From Candidatus Woesearchaeota archaeon (GTDB taxonomy: Archaea; Nanobdellota; Nanobdellia; Woesearchaeales; JAFGPW01): DNA of 64,000 nucleotides. A program made the position numbers and the translations under genes. The notes beneath the pieces were generated by a model, which was not told where the DNA came from, made no database searches, and worked only from the letters and a program-made list of their open reading frames with translations. How positions within the stretch are numbered: position 1 is the first letter of the stretch; the number at the start of each line of letters is the position of its first letter. The stretch is from NCBI GenBank assembly GCA_016935985.1, contig JAFGPW010000007.1, forward strand, positions 86,956 through 150,955, read 5' to 3'. Of this stretch, positions 60,890-64,000 are shown piece by piece.

Positions 60890-61807
60890 TCATAGCCGCC
60901 TGTTGTCGAGGAGCCATCGGAAGGCCTGCATCGCCGAGCGCGCGCCCTCCGACGCGGCGATGAGGATTTGCTTCTCGGCGACCATCGTCACGTCGCCGGC
61001 GGCGAAGACGCCGGGGACGCTCGTCATATGGCTCTTGTCGATGACGATTTCTTGGTCCTTGTTGAGCTTCAGCCCCCTGATGAGGTCTGATACAGGCTTC
61101 CAGCCAGTCTCCACGAAGACGCCGTCGACCTTGATCTCCTGGGTGTCGTCGCCGTAGTGGATAGTGACCGACTCGACCTTGCCGTCGCCGTTGATGCTCG
61201 TCACCTGGGCGCTCTCGATGACAGTCACGTTCGCCGCCTTCCCGAGATCGCCGATCAGGTGCGGCTCGCCCATGAGCGCGTAGTCGGAGAGCAGGAAGAC
61301 GTGCGAGGCGATCCGCAGCAGGTGGAGCGCTGCGTAGATCGCGCTCATCCCCGACCCCACCACCGCAACCTGCTTGCCCTTGAAGAGCGGCCCGTCGCAG
61401 GTGGTGCAGTAGGTGACGCCCTTCCCGACAAGCTCCCTTTCGCCCGGCACCCCGAGCCTGCGCGGGACCTTGCCGGTCGCGATGATCACCGCCTTCACCT
61501 GATACGTGTCATGGCCGGCGGACACGATGAAGCCGCGGCCCTTGCGCTCCACCTTGGTTGCCGCGTTCCCCTCGACGACCGTCGGGCCGTGCGCCTCCAT
61601 CTGCGTCCGCATCCTCATGATGAGCTCTGCGCTCGGTATCGCCTCGAAGCCAAGGTAGTTCCCGATCGCGGGACCGTAGAGCATCTGGCCGCCGACGTCC
61701 TTGGAGATGACGACGGTCTCGAGCCTCTTGATGCGCGCGTAGAGCGCGGCCGCCATGCCGGCAGGGCCTGCCCCGATGACCGCGATGTCGTATGCCGCCG
61801 ATGCCAT
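60890..61807 (-). CDS. trxB: Thioredoxin reductase
   Basis: 305 residues. FAD motif VIGAGPAGMAAALYA, NADP motif VVGSGMSAIYAAL, and redox site TYCTTCDGPLFKGK with the C-x-x-C pair. FAAGDVTMVAEKQI closes the FAD site. A low-molecular-weight type enzyme that keeps thioredoxin-like proteins reduced; no thioredoxin gene is in the window. Confidence 0.94.
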   Translation of the reverse strand: MASAAYDIAVIGAGPAGMAAALYARIKRLETVVISKDVGGQMLYGPAIGNYLGFEAIPSAELIMRMRTQMEAHGPTVVEGNAATKVERKGRGFIVSAGHDTYQVKAVIIATGKVPRRLGVPGERELVGKGVTYCTTCDGPLFKGKQVAVVGSGMSAIYAALHLLRIASHVFLLSDYALMGEPHLIGDLGKAANVTVIESAQVTSINGDGKVESVTIHYGDDTQEIKVDGVFVETGWKPVSDLIRGLKLNKDQEIVIDKSHMTSVPGVFAAGDVTMVAEKQILIAASEGARSAMQAFRWLLDNRRL

Positions 61808-61881
61808 GGGAGCACGGATAGGAGGCGACTATAAATAAGTTGTCATGCTGCGTTCTGGGCCGGATGCGCAGGAGATTAGCA

Positions 61882-61893
61882 ATATTTATATAT
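61882..61893 (+). promoter_or_regulatory. TATA box of the 61.9-63.6 kb gene group
   Basis: atatttatatat, about 45 bases before the preferred ATG at 61933, with GGCGGTGA between. Confidence 0.55.
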
Positions 61894-61932
61894 CTACATA
61901 CGGATAGCGGAGTGCATGGCGGTGACGCTCCC

Positions 61933-62394
61933 ATGACGCTCGACAAGCTCCATCACGGCTTCGAGGCCCGCGAGAACCTGCTCCTCGAGCACATGAAGAA
62001 GTATCGGAAAGGCTCGACCAAGCATGTCCAGATCCAGGGGATGCTGGACGAGAACCAGCGGATCAGGATCTCGATACGCTATTATAAGGACGAGGAGCCG
62101 GAGAGCAGGGACTCGAGCGTCGTCAGGAAGCTCATCCGCGACTACCTCTCGCGCAGGAACAGCATCAAGCTCCACCTGAGGCGGCACATGGATTCGATGG
62201 CAGAGCCCCACAAGTTCCGCAACTACGGCTCGTTCCAGGAGATCGATGTCATCATCAGTACCCTTCAGACATACCTCGCGAGCGAGTTCGACAGGGAGAC
62301 ACCCGAGATCCTCCTCAAGAACCTCGGCGACAACCCCAAGCTCGTCTCCCAGGTGAAGAGCTTCACGCTCGAGTTCCTCGACGAGGAGTACTAG
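61933..62394 (+). CDS. Uncharacterised helical protein
   Basis: 153 residues from the ATG at 61933, just after a GGTGA element; longer readings start upstream of the promoter. Charged and helical (LDKLHHGFEARENLLLEHMK; YLSRRNSIKLHLRRHMDSMA; LETFL-like end EFLDEEY). No membrane segment, no recognised family. Ends 13 bases before the next gene. Confidence 0.7.
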   Translation: MTLDKLHHGFEARENLLLEHMKKYRKGSTKHVQIQGMLDENQRIRISIRYYKDEEPESRDSSVVRKLIRDYLSRRNSIKLHLRRHMDSMAEPHKFRNYGSFQEIDVIISTLQTYLASEFDRETPEILLKNLGDNPKLVSQVKSFTLEFLDEEY

Positions 62395-62407
62395 CCGGTG
62401 CTGTCCC

Positions 62408-62845
62408 ATGCCTTTCGACCTCGCCTATCTCTTCTGGGAGCATATCGTCGAGGTCCTCGCCGGCATCGCGCTCTTCACGGTCATCTTCCTCTTCCTCCCC
62501 CAAGATTTTAGGGGCCTCCGGAACTACCTGCTCCTCATCCTGCTTCCAGGCTGGATTAGCACAGCCTTCCCTGACCTCGCCTACGCGGGCAGCTACCTCC
62601 TCAGGTATGGGGCGCTCTCGGCGATCATGCAGCCGCACAAGCCGCTCGGGACGTATGACCTCTTCCACTCGCCGGCGTCCTATATCGCGGTCCCGCTCAT
62701 GATCGGCCTCGTCTACCTAACCGTTCTTGTCATGCGGAGGATGGGCAAGGAGACCGAGCTACCGGCAGGATGGATGCCGCTCGTCGGCGCCATCTCGCTC
62801 CTTGGGGTCACGGTCCACCTGGCATTCGACCTGATCGGGCTGTAG
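62408..62845 (+). CDS. Uncharacterised membrane protein (145 aa)
   Basis: Four hydrophobic segments (VEVLAGIALFTVIFLFLP; YLLLILLPGWISTAF; YIAVPLMIGLVYLTVLVM; LVGAISLLGVTVHLAFDLIG) and a short loop with HKPLGTYDLFHSPA. Last helix carries a His-x-x-x-Asp. Family not recognised. Confidence 0.7.
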   Translation: MPFDLAYLFWEHIVEVLAGIALFTVIFLFLPQDFRGLRNYLLLILLPGWISTAFPDLAYAGSYLLRYGALSAIMQPHKPLGTYDLFHSPASYIAVPLMIGLVYLTVLVMRRMGKETELPAGWMPLVGAISLLGVTVHLAFDLIGL

Positions 62846-62909
62846 TGGCCGCAGGCCCCCTGCACGATGAACAAAAAGGAATATATAGGATAGGCGCTTT
62901 GCGCAGGCC

Positions 62910-63638
62910 ATGGACAGCCTGATGGTCAGCCTGCTGCTCTTCCTGCCGTTCGTCGTCGGGTTCGCGATCTCGGTCTATCTCGAGGTCGTGCACACCATGC
63001 GCCATAAGGAGGCCCTGAAAGGTCTTGCGACGGTGCTCGGCGTGCCCTATGTCCCCGAAGAGCCATATCCTGCCTACATCCTCAGGCGGCTCAAGGAAGG
63101 ATTCTCCTACCAGGCGACGAAGGACATCGTCGCGCACTGGCCGTTCGGACGGGAGGGCTCGTGCTCTCGGGCGGCAGGCATGTACAAGGGGCTGCCCCTC
63201 ACCGTCGACTCCAAGCTCATCAAGATCAAGTACGTCAACATGAGGTATACGCGGGTGCGGATCCCCTTGGAGAACGGCATCCCGTATCTCTGCATCAAGC
63301 CGCGGGCATGGCTGCACTTCGGCGTCGACCAGCGCTTCCCTAAGGCATTCAGGAGGAAGTACCTCGTCAAGGGCAGACCGGAGCACCACAGCATCTTCAC
63401 CGACAAGTTCCTCTCCCGGGTCGCCGAGGAGAAGGGGCTCATCGTCGAGGTCATCCCGAAGGGGATCACCGTCATGCGCCAGGGTCTTACCGCCGACATC
63501 GAGGATCTCAAGGACCTCGTCGACCTGGCGGTGACGCTCGCCGGGACGATCAAGGGGCGATCGGGGAGCGTTGCCGCCGCAGGCGCCGATACAGGCGAGA
63601 GGGGAAAGAAGGATGGGGACAGGAAGAAGGACAGGTGA
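62910..63638 (+). CDS. Uncharacterised single-helix membrane protein
   Basis: 242 residues. An N-terminal helix (about 3-23, SLMVSLLLFLPFVVGFAISV) is followed by a soluble cytoplasmic domain (GLATVLGVPYVPEEPYPAYI; KIKYVNMRYTRVRIPLENG) and a Lys/Asp-rich tail. The layout resembles DUF3137-like proteins, but the match is weak. A TATA-like atatatagga (62880-62889) lies about 25 bases upstream, so it may be leaderless. It overlaps the next gene by 26 bases. Confidence 0.65.
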   Translation: MDSLMVSLLLFLPFVVGFAISVYLEVVHTMRHKEALKGLATVLGVPYVPEEPYPAYILRRLKEGFSYQATKDIVAHWPFGREGSCSRAAGMYKGLPLTVDSKLIKIKYVNMRYTRVRIPLENGIPYLCIKPRAWLHFGVDQRFPKAFRRKYLVKGRPEHHSIFTDKFLSRVAEEKGLIVEVIPKGITVMRQGLTADIEDLKDLVDLAVTLAGTIKGRSGSVAAAGADTGERGKKDGDRKKDR

Positions 63639-64000
63639 GAGGGAACGGACGCTCTCGGATGAGGAGATCCTCATCGGCGGGATGGCGGTGATCGAAGGGG
63701 TGATGATGCGCAGCCCGAATTTTGCCTGCACCGCGATCAGGAAGCCCTCCAAGCGCATCGCGGTCAACTGCGAGCGCGTGAGGAAGCTCCCGTTCGCGCC
63801 GCTCTACTGGCCCGTCGTCAGGGGCATCACTATCATGGTGTCGATGCTCGTCGTCGGCATGAAGGCGCTCACCTGGAGCGCCCAGGAGGTGGGGGAGGAG
63901 GACGAGAAGCTCTCGCACCTCGAGCTCGCCCTCACGGTCTCGGTCTCGCTCGCGCTCGCGGTCGGCATCTTCATCGGCATACCGTTCCTGCTCGCCTGGC
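63613..64000 (+). CDS. DUF1385 family membrane protein (5' part; runs off the right edge)
   Basis: First 129 codons. IGGMAVIEGVMMRSPNFACT and AIRKPSKRIAVNCE are the conserved DUF1385 opening (PF07136), followed by FAPLYWPVVRGITIMVSMLV and a membrane segment (ALTVSVSLALAVGIFIGIP). Members are integral membrane proteins of unknown function. The ATG at 63613 lies inside the preceding gene; a later in-frame ATG at 63681 is possible. Confidence 0.8.
   Translation, partial: MGTGRRTGERERTLSDEEILIGGMAVIEGVMMRSPNFACTAIRKPSKRIAVNCERVRKLPFAPLYWPVVRGITIMVSMLVVGMKALTWSAQEVGEEDEKLSHLELALTVSVSLALAVGIFIGIPFLLAW

Overview
The window is archaeal chromosome with high GC (clearly above 60 % by eye) and a strong bias for C or G at third codon positions. 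Archaeal diagnostics are the proteasome beta subunit, the KH/beta-CASP ribonuclease aCPSF1, archaeal-type ProRS ending in Tyr, class I LysRS, Pth2, stand-alone Bud32, a Dph2-like protein, an AbrB-PhoU protein, TATA-box promoters and GGTG/GAGGTG ribosome binding sites. Several genes are leaderless. I cannot assign a phylum. The left-edge DNA polymerase is of the bacterial Pol II subtype, and no ribosomal RNA or ribosomal protein gene is present to anchor taxonomy.

Layout. 1-3.4 kb: 5' part of a family B polymerase, diverging from an nfnAB pair (electron-bifurcating NADH-dependent ferredoxin:NADP+ oxidoreductase). 3.4-5.3 kb: an acidic surface protein, then an AT-rich decayed gene. 5.3-8.1 kb: aCPSF1 and proteasome beta. 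8.1-14.5 kb: an accessory-looking stretch of unrecognised proteins (a tandem three-gene paralogous family, a second paralogous pair, small proteins) around proS. 14.6-19.3 kb: CorC-like membrane protein, small zinc-ribbon and basic proteins, a Holliday-resolvase-like endonuclease, a signal peptidase-like protein, a degenerate inositol-phosphatase-fold protein and a small PD-(D/E)XK-like nuclease with a palindromic promoter. 19.4-23.3 kb: pth2, lysK, SET protein, a RimK-associated retropepsin-like protein and a RimK-like ligase. 23.4-36.7 kb: a ten-gene purine operon, purM-purS-purL-purQ-guaB-purA-purC-purD-purN-guaA, all on the + strand. 36.7-38.6 kb: hisS and bud32.

38.8-44.1 kb is the most unusual metabolic locus. 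It holds three paralogous D-Ala-D-Ala-ligase-like ATP-grasp enzymes, a GNAT acetyltransferase and a lysine 2,3-aminomutase, behind a structured leader. Together they could make an acetylated or peptide-linked beta-lysine compound. tRNA-Gln(CTG) follows, then a 450-base stretch without a convincing gene.

44.7-55.7 kb: a small zinc ribbon, a radical SAM/SPASM protein diverging from an AbrB-PhoU regulator across a 22-bp perfect palindrome, an S4 protein, a Kef-type antiporter, a CxxxCxxCC metal-binding protein, MarC, a lipoprotein-like protein, a pilin/FlaF-like protein, a Dph2 homologue lacking its first domain, a TIM-barrel protein and membrane proteins. 55.8-59.0 kb: a 1077-residue protein that reads as an extracellular beta-propeller, four membrane helices and a cytoplasmic kinase-like domain, i.e. 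a possible archaeal receptor kinase. The end holds AlaX, a membrane coiled-coil protein, thioredoxin reductase, three unrecognised proteins and the start of a DUF1385 protein.

The strongest leads are the ATP-grasp/KamA/GNAT locus, the propeller-kinase fusion, the truncated Dph2, the tandem unknown family at 8.1-10.6 kb, the degenerate IMPase-fold protein, and two genes that seem to lack any ATG/GTG/TTG start downstream of their promoters.
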